Shown one piece after another: positions 8,057 through 16,235 of a stretch of 51,963 nucleotides of DNA. Both the position numbers and the translations under genes were made by a program. This stretch comes from an uncultured Dorea sp. (GTDB taxonomy: Bacteria; Bacillota; Clostridia; Lachnospirales; Lachnospiraceae). The notes beneath the pieces are model-generated. The model saw nothing but the letters and a program-made list of their open reading frames with translations. It had not been told where the DNA came from and made no database searches. Every line of letters starts with the position of its first letter. The first letter of the stretch is position 1. The DNA is taken from contig CAJULU010000018.1 in assembly GCA_910587575.1 (NCBI GenBank), positions 1,532 to 53,494 of the forward strand, in the 5' to 3' direction.

Positions 8057-8085
8057 TTGACCGGTATACCGGTATGTAGTAAAGT
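8057..8085 (+). promoter_or_regulatory. Promoter with GntR-type operator for the sugar-acid operon
   Basis: TTGACC (8057-8062), a 17-base spacer and TAAAGT (8080-8085) form a sigma-A type promoter. The perfect 14-base palindrome ACCGGTATACCGGT (8060-8073) overlaps the -35 box and spacer. Its GTATAC core is the signature of FadR-subfamily GntR operators. Binding there would block RNA polymerase. Assignment to the adjacent GntR protein is by proximity. Confidence 0.75.
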
Positions 8086-8127
8086 AAACACAACAACTAA
8101 AAACAACACAAGAAAGGATGTAGAAAA

Positions 8128-9015
8128 ATGAAGGTAGGATTTATCGGACTTGGTATCATGGGAAGACCAATGGCAAAGAACATGCTGAAAGCAGGTGTGG
8201 AACTGATGGTTGCAGATCTGAATAAAGAGGCGGTTGCAGATGTGGTTGCGGCAGGCGCAGCGGAAGCGGGATATGCCGAGATCGGGGAGAAGTGTGAGCG
8301 GATCATCATCATGGTTCCAAGCGGGGCCATCACGAAATCCATTCTGTTTGGCGAAGGCGGTGTGGCATCAACTGTGAAAGCAGGAACCGTAATCTGTGAC
8401 ATGAGTTCCGTAACTCCTGTGGAGTCCCAGGAATGCTATCAGGCGCTGAAAGAGAAAGGAGTCGGATTTCTGGATGCTCCGGTTTCCGGCGGAGAACCAG
8501 GAGCAGTTGCCGGAACGCTGGCAATCATGGCCGGTGGTGAAGAGAAGGACTTTGATGCCATGAAGGAGTATTTCGATATTCTTGGTTCTTCCGCACTGCT
8601 GATCGGAGGAAGCGGAAGCGGAAGCGTTACGAAGCTTGCCAACCAGATTATCGTGAACAATACGATTGCGGTGGTATCCGAGGCTTTCGTTCTGGCAACG
8701 AAGGCAGGGGCAGATCCGCAGAAGGTCTATGAGGCAATCCGGGGAGGTCTGGCAGGAAGCGCAGTTCTGGATGCAAAGATTCCTATGATTGTAGAGCGGA
8801 ACTTTAAGCCGGGCGGACCGATCCGTATCAACCATAAAGACATCAAGAACGTAGTGAATACGGCCCACTCCATCGACGTTCCGATTCCTTATACCGCCCA
8901 GCTCTATGAGATCCTGCAGACACTGAAGATCCATGGGCATATGAACGACGACCATGGCGGAATCGTACAGTATTTTGAGAAGCTGGCTGACGTAGAAGTG
9001 AAGAAATTCGATTAG
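8128..9015 (+). CDS. NAD(P)-dependent 3-hydroxyacid dehydrogenase, GarR/LtnD-like
   Basis: The product has 295 residues, the usual length of the beta-hydroxyacid dehydrogenase family. The Rossmann motif is GLGIMG (7-12), the substrate loop is DAPVSGGEPGA (116-126), and the catalytic Lys is K169 in KLANQIIVNN. The family includes tartronate semialdehyde reductase (GarR) and L-threonate dehydrogenase (LtnD). The DUF1537 kinase 21 bases downstream favours an LtnD-like step, that is oxidation of a four-carbon sugar acid, but GarR activity cannot be excluded. The start follows AAAGGATG. This is the first gene of the GntR-controlled transcript. Confidence 0.85.
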   Translation: MKVGFIGLGIMGRPMAKNMLKAGVELMVADLNKEAVADVVAAGAAEAGYAEIGEKCERIIIMVPSGAITKSILFGEGGVASTVKAGTVICDMSSVTPVESQECYQALKEKGVGFLDAPVSGGEPGAVAGTLAIMAGGEEKDFDAMKEYFDILGSSALLIGGSGSGSVTKLANQIIVNNTIAVVSEAFVLATKAGADPQKVYEAIRGGLAGSAVLDAKIPMIVERNFKPGGPIRINHKDIKNVVNTAHSIDVPIPYTAQLYEILQTLKIHGHMNDDHGGIVQYFEKLADVEVKKFD

Positions 9016-9036
9016 AAAAGCAGGGAGGAAGCAGAC

Positions 9037-10461
9037 ATGGCAATTGGTGCAGAGGTGTTGACCTCTTTTAAGAAGATTGACGAGGCATATATTGATACGT
9101 TATTAAAGAAAGAGATTGAAGGGAACCATAAGAAAATCGTAGTTTTAGACGATGACCCGACAGGGGTGCAGACGGTCCATGATATTTCCGTTTATACCAG
9201 CTGGGAGAAGGAAAGCATCCGTCAGGGATTTGAAGAAGAGAACCAACTGTTCTATGTACTGACGAATTCCAGGGGATTTACGGCAGAGCAGACCACGAAA
9301 GCCCACAAGGAGATTGCGGCGGTGGTAGATGAGGTGGCGAAGGAAACCGGTAAGGAATACATATTCATCAGCCGCAGTGACAGTACCCTGCGGGGGCATT
9401 ATCCCCTGGAGACGCAGCTTCTTAAGGACAGTTATGAACAGAATACGGGCAAGACCATTGACGGCGAGATTCTCTGTCCGTTTTTCAAGGAAGGCGGACG
9501 GTTCACCATCGACAACGTGCATTATGTAAAGTATGGTGACGAACTTGTCCCCGCCAATGAGACGGAGTTTGCCAAAGACAAGACGTTCGGATATACGGCT
9601 GCCACCATGCCGGAATATGTGGAGGAGAAGACAAAGGGAGAATATAAGGCTTCTGATGTGACGTGCATTTCCCTTACAGATATCCACAACATGGATATTG
9701 ACAGGATTGAGGCGCAGCTGATGGAAGTGAAGGATTTTGGCAAGATCATCGTAAATGCGGTTGATTATGTGGATGTGAAGGTATTCTGTGTAGCGCTGTA
9801 CCGTGCCATGGCGAAGGGAAAGGTGTTCATGTTCCGTACTGCTGCGGCGATCGTGAAGGTCATGGGTGCGGTGACGGACCAGCCCCTTCTGACCAGGGAG
9901 CAGATGGTTGTAAAAGAGACGTCAAACGGCGGCATCATCGTAGTGGGATCCCATACGGACAAGACGACAAAGCAGGTAGAGGCTTTGAAAGAACTGACGG
10001 ATATTGAATTCATCGAACTGGATGCAACTCTGGTGAAGGATGACGAGGCATTTGAGGCAGAAGTGAAGAGATGTCTGGACGGAGAGGAAGCATGTATCAG
10101 GGCGGGAAAGACGGTCTGCTGTTATACGACCCGTACACTGATTACGGCGGATACCGGAGATAAAGAAGACGAACTGAGGCTTTCGGTTAAGATTTCTGAT
10201 GCAGTACAGTCTCTGGTGGGGAGGCTTACGGTCACGCCAGGTTTCGTGATTGCGAAAGGCGGCATTACCTCCAGTGATGTGGGAACGAAGGCGCTTGCGG
10301 TAAGGAAGGCGAACGTACTCGGACAGATCAGGCCTGGTATCCCGGTGTGGCAGACCGGAGAAGAGAGCAGGTTCCCGATGACGCCATATGTGATTTTCCC
10401 TGGAAATGTTGGGGAGATTTCCACGCTGAAAGAGGCGGCAGAAGTGCTTATGAAGCATTAG
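9037..10461 (+). CDS. Four-carbon acid sugar kinase family protein (DUF1537), copy A
   Basis: The product has 474 residues, longer than copy B (434) and clearly distinct from it. The N-terminal substrate domain contains VVLDDDPTGVQTVHD (about 33-47) and RSDSTLRGHYPLE, the two conserved substrate loops. The C-terminal nucleotide domain contains FVIAKGGITSSDVGTKAL. Characterised members (OtnK, DtnK) phosphorylate 3-oxo-tetronate or D-threonate/D-erythronate at O4 using ATP. The upstream GarR/LtnD-like gene suggests an oxo-tetronate substrate. The OtnI isomerase and OtnC decarboxylase of the standard L-threonate pathway are missing from the window. The ribosome binding site is GGGAGGAAG. Confidence 0.85.
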   Translation: MAIGAEVLTSFKKIDEAYIDTLLKKEIEGNHKKIVVLDDDPTGVQTVHDISVYTSWEKESIRQGFEEENQLFYVLTNSRGFTAEQTTKAHKEIAAVVDEVAKETGKEYIFISRSDSTLRGHYPLETQLLKDSYEQNTGKTIDGEILCPFFKEGGRFTIDNVHYVKYGDELVPANETEFAKDKTFGYTAATMPEYVEEKTKGEYKASDVTCISLTDIHNMDIDRIEAQLMEVKDFGKIIVNAVDYVDVKVFCVALYRAMAKGKVFMFRTAAAIVKVMGAVTDQPLLTREQMVVKETSNGGIIVVGSHTDKTTKQVEALKELTDIEFIELDATLVKDDEAFEAEVKRCLDGEEACIRAGKTVCCYTTRTLITADTGDKEDELRLSVKISDAVQSLVGRLTVTPGFVIAKGGITSSDVGTKALAVRKANVLGQIRPGIPVWQTGEESRFPMTPYVIFPGNVGEISTLKEAAEVLMKH

Positions 10462-10481
10462 GGCAAAATAGGTTTGGTGAC

Positions 10482-10501
10482 AATAAACAAAAACGAACAT
10501 A
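10482..10501. promoter_or_regulatory. Upstream DeoR-type operator candidate
   Basis: The sequence AATAAACAAAAACGAACATA lies upstream of the promoter at 10547. Its ACGAACATA half resembles GlpR half-sites and its ATAAACA half recurs downstream of the promoter. It is a candidate distal binding site for the DeoR-family protein encoded at 14560-15312. Confidence 0.45.
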
Positions 10502-10546
10502 TAATTTGTGCGATTAGCTGAAAATTTTGTTAATAAATAGATTAAA

Positions 10547-10575
10547 TTGACATAAATAAACATTTAGAGTACAAT
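10547..10575 (+). promoter_or_regulatory. Promoter of the DUF1537-B/pdxA2/gntP operon
   Basis: A perfect TTGACA (10547-10552) is followed 17 bases later by TACAAT (10570-10575). This gives the second kinase gene a transcript separate from the GntR-controlled genes just upstream. AAACA-rich repeats flank it on both sides. Confidence 0.8.
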
Positions 10576-10595
10576 ATAAACATAAACAAACAAAT
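10576..10595. promoter_or_regulatory. Downstream DeoR-type operator candidate
   Basis: ATAAACATAAACAAACAAAT overlaps the expected transcription start. It contains ATAAACAAACA, the reverse complement of the TGTTTGTTTAT element typical of LacR/DeoR-family operators in Firmicutes. It would block initiation if bound. A further related ATAAATAAACA lies in the promoter spacer. Confidence 0.5.
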
Positions 10596-10622
10596 AGAAG
10601 GTTTATAGAAAGGAGGCTGGTT

Positions 10623-11927
10623 ATGTCACAGTGTGTTGTAATAGCGGATGATCTGACAGGAGCCAATGCCACCGGTGTACTCTTAAAAAAGATGAATTAT
10701 GAAGCGTATACGGTGATGAACACGGAGCGGATCGAACTGTCAACCCTGGCAGACTGTGATTGTGTCCTGTATCCGACAGACAGCCGGGGCGTAGATCCCG
10801 AGATCGCTTATAACAGGGTACATAATGTATGCAGTCTGCTGAAGGGAGACGATGTAAAGGTATATTCGAAGCGGATAGACAGTACCCTGCGGGGGAATCT
10901 GGGGAGTGAGACAGACGCAATGCTGGACTGCCTGGGGGACGATTATGTTGCCATCGCTGCGCCGTGTTTCCCATCTTCCGGGCGGATTGTAGCCGGGGGA
11001 TATATGCTGGTAGGCGGTCTGCCGCTTCACAAGACGGATATTGCCATTGACCCTAAGACGCCGGTGAAGATTTCGGAGGCGGCGGTTCTCTTCGACGAGC
11101 AGAGCAGGTACCAGGTGTCATCCATCCAGCTTAAGGATCTGATGCATGGGAAGCATTATCTGGCGGATCTGATGAACCAGTGCGTTGCCAAAGGGAGCAG
11201 GATTCTTGTTCTGGACTGTATCACCCAGGAGGATCTGGATCTGATTGCGGATGCAGTCATTACCAGTAAGCTGCATGTGGTTGCGGTAGATCCGGGGGTA
11301 TTTACGGCGACTCTGGCCAGGAAGCTGATCACGCCGTCCCAGAAGAAGGAGAAAAGCAAGATTCTTGCAGTGGTGGGAAGTGTGAATCCAAACACCACCG
11401 CACAGATGAAAGAGCTGTGGCTGTCACAGAGGACTCATAATGTATTTGTGAATACGAAGGAGCTGCTGGAGTCCGACGAGAAGAGGGAGGCGGAGATTGC
11501 GCGGGTGGCAGAGGACATCCTTGCCGCATGTGACCGGAATGCAGTCTGTACCGTGACCGGAGACGGGATCTATCCCGAGAACCGGATTGATTTCAGGCCT
11601 TATATGGAACGTTACCAGTGTTCCCTGGATGACGTGACCGGAAGGATTAACCATGCATTTGCGGAGATCACCTACCGGATCTTTGAGGCCGAGCCCACGT
11701 TCAAGGGGCTGTATACCAGCGGGGGTGATGTGACGGTTGCAGTGTGCGAGAAGTTTGAGACAGCGGGATTATCGCTGAAAGACGAGGTGCTTCCGCTTGC
11801 CGCATACGGGCAGTTCTTAAAAGGACAGTTCGAGGGAGTCCACATTATCACGAAGGGCGGAAGCCAGGGCGGACGCGGGGCCATTAACCAGTGTATCACC
11901 TATCTGAAGGAGAAACTGTACATTTAG
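10623..11927 (+). CDS. Four-carbon acid sugar kinase (DUF1537), copy B, probable D-threonate/D-erythronate kinase
   Basis: The product has 434 residues. The N-terminal domain has VVIADDLTGANATG (5-18) and KRIDSTLRGNLGSE. The C-terminal domain has LYTSGGDVT and HIITKGGSQGG, the nucleotide-binding loops of DUF1537 kinases. The next gene is PdxA2, which oxidises 4-phospho-D-threonate or 4-phospho-D-erythronate. That pairing makes DtnK-type O4 phosphorylation the most likely reaction. The ribosome binding site AAAGGAGG lies seven bases before the ATG. It is the first gene of its own transcript with pdxA2 and a GntP permease. Confidence 0.85.
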   Translation: MSQCVVIADDLTGANATGVLLKKMNYEAYTVMNTERIELSTLADCDCVLYPTDSRGVDPEIAYNRVHNVCSLLKGDDVKVYSKRIDSTLRGNLGSETDAMLDCLGDDYVAIAAPCFPSSGRIVAGGYMLVGGLPLHKTDIAIDPKTPVKISEAAVLFDEQSRYQVSSIQLKDLMHGKHYLADLMNQCVAKGSRILVLDCITQEDLDLIADAVITSKLHVVAVDPGVFTATLARKLITPSQKKEKSKILAVVGSVNPNTTAQMKELWLSQRTHNVFVNTKELLESDEKREAEIARVAEDILAACDRNAVCTVTGDGIYPENRIDFRPYMERYQCSLDDVTGRINHAFAEITYRIFEAEPTFKGLYTSGGDVTVAVCEKFETAGLSLKDEVLPLAAYGQFLKGQFEGVHIITKGGSQGGRGAINQCITYLKEKLYI

Positions 11928-11973
11928 GCAGGAATATGTCAGCTATATTTATTGAAAGAAAGGATGAAGAATT

Positions 11974-12978
11974 ATGGGAAAATCACTAATCGCAGTACCG
12001 ATCGGGGATCCGGCGGGAGTAGGACCGGAGATTGTGGCAATGTCAGTTGCCTCTAAGGAAGTATCTGACGTGGCAGACTGTATTATTATCGGTGATAAGA
12101 AGATTATGGAAAATGCCATCCGGATTACAGGCGTCAGCCTTACGGTTCATGTCATCAGGGAGCCGGAAGAGGCGGATTTCCGGGAAGGAGTCCTGAATCT
12201 CATAGACCTGGACAATGTGGACATGGATCAGTTTGAGTTCGGCCGTGTCAGCGGGATGTGCGGAAAGGCGGCCTATGCCTATATTGCCAGGAGTATTGAA
12301 CTTGCCAATGCCGGGAAAGTGGATGCCGTGGCAACCACGCCGATTAATAAGGAGTCCCTGCGTGCGGGAGAGATTCACTTTATCGGGCATACGGAGATCT
12401 TTGGTGCGCTGACGGATACAGAGGATCCGCTGACCATGTTTGAGACCAACGGAATGCGTGTATTCTTCCTCACAAGGCACGTGTCTCTGCGGGAAATGCT
12501 GGATATGATCACCAAAGAGAGAATCAAAGATTATGTAAAGCGGTGCCTTGAGGCGCTTCGGAAGCTTGGCGTATCGGAGGGCACGATGGCCATTGCAGGG
12601 CTGAATCCTCACAGCGGTGAGCACGGGCTGTTCGGATGGGAGGAAGTCAATGAAATCACGCCTGCAGTGGAGGAACTGAAGGCGGAGGGCTACAATGTGG
12701 CAGGACCCATTGGCGCAGACTCTGTCTTCCACCAGGCGGCGATGGGAAAATATAACAGCGTGCTGTCTCTCTACCATGATCAGGGGCACATTGCGACAAA
12801 GACCCTTGATTTTGAGAAGACCATTGCAGTTACCAACGGGATGCCGATCCTTCGTACATCGGTTGATCACGGGACGGCATTTGACATTGCCGGAAAGGGA
12901 ATCGTAAGTGCGGTCAGCATGATCGAGGCGATTCTGCTGGCAGCGAAGTATGCGCCGAATTTTACGCAGAAGCCATAG
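11974..12978 (+). CDS. pdxA2: 4-phospho-D-threonate 3-dehydrogenase, PdxA2 type
   Basis: The product has 334 residues, the normal PdxA length. Metal and substrate motifs are present: GDPAGVGPE near the N-terminus, TTPINKESL, FIGHTEIFG, NPHSGEHG, LYHDQGHIATKT and VDHGTAFDIAGKG. PdxA2 enzymes oxidise the C3 hydroxyl of 4-phosphotetronates with NAD+. Spontaneous decarboxylation then yields dihydroxyacetone phosphate. The kinase upstream supplies the phosphorylated substrate, so these two genes alone could carry D-threonate/D-erythronate to glycolysis. A vitamin B6 role (true PdxA) is unlikely here because no pdxJ or other B6 gene is adjacent. The ribosome binding site is AAAGGATG. Confidence 0.88.
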   Translation: MGKSLIAVPIGDPAGVGPEIVAMSVASKEVSDVADCIIIGDKKIMENAIRITGVSLTVHVIREPEEADFREGVLNLIDLDNVDMDQFEFGRVSGMCGKAAYAYIARSIELANAGKVDAVATTPINKESLRAGEIHFIGHTEIFGALTDTEDPLTMFETNGMRVFFLTRHVSLREMLDMITKERIKDYVKRCLEALRKLGVSEGTMAIAGLNPHSGEHGLFGWEEVNEITPAVEELKAEGYNVAGPIGADSVFHQAAMGKYNSVLSLYHDQGHIATKTLDFEKTIAVTNGMPILRTSVDHGTAFDIAGKGIVSAVSMIEAILLAAKYAPNFTQKP

Positions 12979-12997
12979 CCGGATTCCCGGCAGTGGA

Positions 12998-13022
12998 CAG
13001 AAGGTGATTTAATCACCTTCTG
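12998..13022 (+). other. Intercistronic hairpin without T tract
   Basis: An 11 bp perfect stem CAGAAGGTGAT/ATCACCTTCTG with a three-base loop lies between pdxA2 and the permease gene. No run of T follows, so it is more likely an mRNA stabiliser or processing element than a terminator. Confidence 0.6.
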
Positions 13023-13076
13023 GGCCTGGGATATCCGTCTGTGCAAAGATTAAATTTTGGAAAGGAAGAGAGTTTT

Positions 13077-14480
13077 ATGGTAAATGGACTGAGCGGGCAG
13101 AGAATGTTGATAGGTCTGGCAATCGGGATTGCCGTCCTGATATTCCTGGTTCTGAAGACGAAAGTACAGGCGTTTCTTGCATTGATCATCTGTACGATTA
13201 TTGTTGGTGTTGTAGGCGGAATGCCTCTGGTAAATATCACGCTGGAGGATGGGAAGACCTTTGGTATTGTTAATTCGATTACCTCGGGATTCGGCGGCAC
13301 ATTAGGAAGCATCGGTATTATTATTGGTTTCGGTGTCATGATGGGACAGATCTTCGAGGTGACGGGGGCGGCAAAACGGATGGCCCACACCTTCCTGAAA
13401 CTGTTTGGTAAGAAGAGGGAGGAGGAGGCTCTGGCGCTGACCGGTTTCCTGGTATCCATCCCGATTTTCTGTGACTCCGGGTTCGTGGTGCTGGCGCCCA
13501 TTGCAAAGGCGATCTCCAAGGCGACGAAGAAATCCGTGATTGCACTTGGGGTATCACTGGCTGCAGGCCTTGTCATCACCCACTCCCTGGTTCCCCCCAC
13601 ACCGGGTCCGCTGGGCGTATGCGGAATCTTCGGAGTAGATGTAGGTAAGTTTATCCTGCTGACCATCGTGCTGGCGCTTCCCATGGCGATTGCCTGTATC
13701 GCATATGCGAGAATGGTGCTAGCGAAGAAATATTACCGTATCACGGATGAGAACGGCGAGATTGTAGAAGCTCCCTACCAGGAGCCGGATTATGAGAACG
13801 CATTTTCCATGGATCTGACAGGAATGCCGGGAACGCTGGAGTCTTTCATGCCTCTGATCGTGCCGATCATTCTGATTCTCATCAACACCATTGCTTCTGC
13901 ACTGGGAAAGACAACGGGAATCATGGAAGTTCTGATTTTCCTTGGACAGCCGATCGTGGCGGTGGGTCTTGGGCTTCTGGTGGCAATCTTTACACTGGGA
14001 AGAAACCTTGACAGACAGGTATGTATCTCTGAGATGGAGAAAGGGATGATGTCAGCCGGTATCATCATGCTGGTAACTGGCGGCGGCGGAGCCCTTGGAC
14101 AGATCATCAAGGATTCCGGCCTTGGAACATTTATGGCAGAAGGGCTTACACAGACAGCCATTCCGATTATCATCCTGCCGCTGATCATCTCAACGGCAAT
14201 GCGTTTCATCCAGGGTTCTGGTACGGTTGCCATGACGACTGCGGCAAGTATCTCCGCACCCATTATCGTGGCATCCGGTGCAAGTCCGTTATTAGGAGCG
14301 GTTGCGTGCTGTGTTGGTTCTCTGTTCTTTGGATATTTTAACGACAGTTATTTCTGGGTGGTAAACCGGACGCTTGGCGTCAGCGAGGCCAAGGACCAGC
14401 TTACGGTGTGGTCCATTACGTCAACCATTGCCTGGGCAGTGGGCGTTGTGGAAGTCATTGTACTGAATATCTTTATGTAA
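13077..14480 (+). CDS. GntP family gluconate/sugar-acid permease
   Basis: The product has 467 residues with about twelve to fourteen hydrophobic segments and the GntP family signatures: GGTLGSIGIIIGFGVMMG, FLVSIPIFCDSGFVVLAPI, THSLVPPTPGPLG and RFIQGSGTVAMTTA, then FGYFNDSYFW. GntP proteins are proton symporters for gluconate and related sugar acids in the cytoplasmic membrane. Position at the end of the kinase-pdxA2 operon makes a four-carbon sugar acid the likely substrate. The start is the ATG at 13077 after AAAGGAAG; an in-frame ATG at 13041 lacks a ribosome binding site. Confidence 0.9.
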   Translation: MVNGLSGQRMLIGLAIGIAVLIFLVLKTKVQAFLALIICTIIVGVVGGMPLVNITLEDGKTFGIVNSITSGFGGTLGSIGIIIGFGVMMGQIFEVTGAAKRMAHTFLKLFGKKREEEALALTGFLVSIPIFCDSGFVVLAPIAKAISKATKKSVIALGVSLAAGLVITHSLVPPTPGPLGVCGIFGVDVGKFILLTIVLALPMAIACIAYARMVLAKKYYRITDENGEIVEAPYQEPDYENAFSMDLTGMPGTLESFMPLIVPIILILINTIASALGKTTGIMEVLIFLGQPIVAVGLGLLVAIFTLGRNLDRQVCISEMEKGMMSAGIIMLVTGGGGALGQIIKDSGLGTFMAEGLTQTAIPIIILPLIISTAMRFIQGSGTVAMTTAASISAPIIVASGASPLLGAVACCVGSLFFGYFNDSYFWVVNRTLGVSEAKDQLTVWSITSTIAWAVGVVEVIVLNIFM

Positions 14481-14531
14481 GATCCGGTAAGCTCCGCAAA
14501 GAAACAGAAAGTTCTTTCTGGAAACGGAACA

Positions 14532-14561
14532 AAGGGGATGGTAATCTGCTGCCATCCCCTT
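14532..14561. terminator. Hairpin between the converging permease and DeoR genes
   Basis: The arms AAGGGGATGG and CCATCCCCTT form a 10 bp stem with a 10-base loop. It directly abuts the stop codon of the minus-strand DeoR gene. T tracts are short on both sides, so it is probably a modest bidirectional terminator. Confidence 0.6.
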
Positions 14562-15312
14562 AAACTGCTTTCTGTATAATCACTGCGTTCATCTCTTCCA
14601 GCCTCTTGTGTTCTGCGGGACTGAACACCTTGTCTGTGACAATTCCCGTGTAATCCCCCAGATGATTGATCCGGGTCATGGCCTGCCTGCCGAATTTGGA
14701 CTGGTCCACCACCAGATAGGAACGCCGGCATTGCATGGGAGTATGACGCTTCAGCCACATCTTCTCAGAAGTGGGCGTGGTCACTTCGAAATCCTCGTTA
14801 ATGGAAGCGGCTCCGAAGAATCCGGCGTCAAACTTGAAATCTTCCAGCATCTGCGTGGCGTAACGGCCAAACATGCTTCCTGTTGACTTCTGGACGCTGC
14901 CCCCGCAGATAAACAGCTCCGCCTCGCTGCTTTTCAGAAGCTGGGCAATCTCCAGGTCATTGGTCACAATCAGAATCCCCTTGATATCCTTGATCAGCCT
15001 GGCGATTTCGTAGGTGGTGGTACCTGCATCCAGAAATATGGTGTCGCCTTCCGAGACGAAGGATGCACAGATCTCTGCCAGTTTCTGTTTCTCATGCTGG
15101 TGGCTGATCTGCTTGTCGGCATAAGTCTCCTCCTGCTTCGCCACGGCTCCTCCATGGCAGCGTTCGATCTTGTTCTCCTCCTCCAGTTTTACAAGATCCC
15201 TGCGGATGGTCATTGCGCTGACGCCCAGTTCCTGCGCCAGCATGTCTACCTGGACGCTGCCGTACCGCCGGATCATTTCTACGATCATTGACTGTCTCTC
15301 TGTAGCGAACAT
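14560..15312 (-). CDS. DeoR/GlpR family transcriptional regulator
   Basis: The product has 250 residues. The N-terminal DeoR helix-turn-helix is RQSMIVEMIRRYGSVQVDMLAQ, with the recognition helix in VSAMTIRRDL. The C-terminal sugar-phosphate sensor domain has the typical FLDAGTTTYEIA, TNDLEIA, FICGGSVQKSTGS and FFGAASI motifs. Such proteins usually repress sugar catabolism and are released by a phosphorylated sugar. AAACA-rich operator-like repeats lie around the promoter of the kinase-B/pdxA2/gntP operon, which ends right next to this gene. It is therefore probably the local repressor, and a 4-phosphotetronate is a plausible effector. It follows the truA-like gene by 18 bases with a GGAGG site. 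Confidence 0.9.
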   Translation of the reverse strand: MFATERQSMIVEMIRRYGSVQVDMLAQELGVSAMTIRRDLVKLEEENKIERCHGGAVAKQEETYADKQISHQHEKQKLAEICASFVSEGDTIFLDAGTTTYEIARLIKDIKGILIVTNDLEIAQLLKSSEAELFICGGSVQKSTGSMFGRYATQMLEDFKFDAGFFGAASINEDFEVTTPTSEKMWLKRHTPMQCRRSYLVVDQSKFGRQAMTRINHLGDYTGIVTDKVFSPAEHKRLEEMNAVIIQKAV

Positions 15313-15330
15313 CTCCGATTTCCTCCAGAT

Positions 15331-16122
15331 CTAATAAGATATTTCCTGTAGATAAAGTCCTTTGGGGTCACAAGGGGCGCTGGGCGACTGGATTCCCTCG
15401 AAGATATCCTCAATATCCTCCTTGGGGCGCACGCCCATGCCAATGTCCAGAAGCGTTCCCACGATCAGCCGGGCCATGTTGTGGAGAAAGTCATCTGCAT
15501 ACAGAATGATCTGCATCTCCTGTGCAGCGCTGTAGATCTCGATGTCATAAAGCTTGCGCACCGTTGACTTGCTCTTTCTGGCGGTCGAGAAATTTCTGAA
15601 ATCATGGGTTCCCACCAGCAGCTGGGCAGCCTGGCGCATGACCACCTTGTCCGGAGTCTTAAAACAGTGATAAGTATATTTCCGGTCAAACACGCTGGGC
15701 ACATCGTCAACAGTCAGACGGTACATATAAGTCTTGGAGACGGCATTCAATTGTGAATGGAAACGTCCCGGCGCCTCTTCCACATTCACGATGGCAATAT
15801 CCATGGGAAGGTAACGGTTGAGATAGTGCTTCATATCCAGAATGTCCATGTCGGATGCAGTCTTGAAATTGGCAACCTGTGCATAGGCATGAACCCCTAC
15901 TTCTGTGCGGCAGCCGCAGAAGAGTTCCAGCGTCTCTTCGCCGGTCATTTTCTTCAGAACTTCCAGGATCTTGTTGGAAATGGTATTGTTGGACTCGTCC
16001 TTCCCGAGACGGGTCCATCCCTGGTAGCGGCTTCCGTCATACTCAATCGTGAGTTTGATATTTCTATGGGAAACAGGTTCTTCCTTTACTTTTTTTCTTC
16101 TTAACATATCAAACAGCCTCAT
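15331..16122 (-). CDS. TruA-family pseudouridine synthase-like protein with Glu at the catalytic Asp position
   Basis: The product has 263 residues. TruA signatures are clear: NIKLTIEYDGSRYQGW, NAVSKTYMYRL, LLVGTHDFRNFST and FLHNMARLIVGTLLDIGMG. The active-site motif, normally GRTDAGVHA with the Asp nucleophile, reads GCRTEVGVHA with Glu at residue 74. It is thus either a paralogue with altered chemistry or a catalytically dead RNA-binding protein. In Firmicutes the canonical truA usually sits with the ecf genes near rplQ, so this copy is probably an extra one. The start is uncertain: ATG 16122 has only a close GAAAG, while ATG 16107 has GAGG nine bases upstream. It forms a transcript with the DeoR gene. 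Confidence 0.8.
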   Translation of the reverse strand: MRLFDMLRRKKVKEEPVSHRNIKLTIEYDGSRYQGWTRLGKDESNNTISNKILEVLKKMTGEETLELFCGCRTEVGVHAYAQVANFKTASDMDILDMKHYLNRYLPMDIAIVNVEEAPGRFHSQLNAVSKTYMYRLTVDDVPSVFDRKYTYHCFKTPDKVVMRQAAQLLVGTHDFRNFSTARKSKSTVRKLYDIEIYSAAQEMQIILYADDFLHNMARLIVGTLLDIGMGVRPKEDIEDIFEGIQSPSAPCDPKGLYLQEISY

Positions 16123-16171
16123 CTTTCATAGAAAAATTTTGTTGAAATTAAACTAAGTATAGCAAATCCTG

Positions 16172-16180
16172 TGTTATAAT
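16172..16180 (+). promoter_or_regulatory. Extended -10 promoter of the thioesterase gene
   Basis: TGTTATAAT (16172-16180) is a perfect extended -10 element about 55 bases before the start codon. No good -35 box is visible, as is usual for extended -10 promoters. Confidence 0.55.
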
Positions 16181-16235
16181 AAAAGGGATTACGGAAAAGA
16201 ATAAAAGAATCTTAGAGAACAGGAGCACATCCCAT

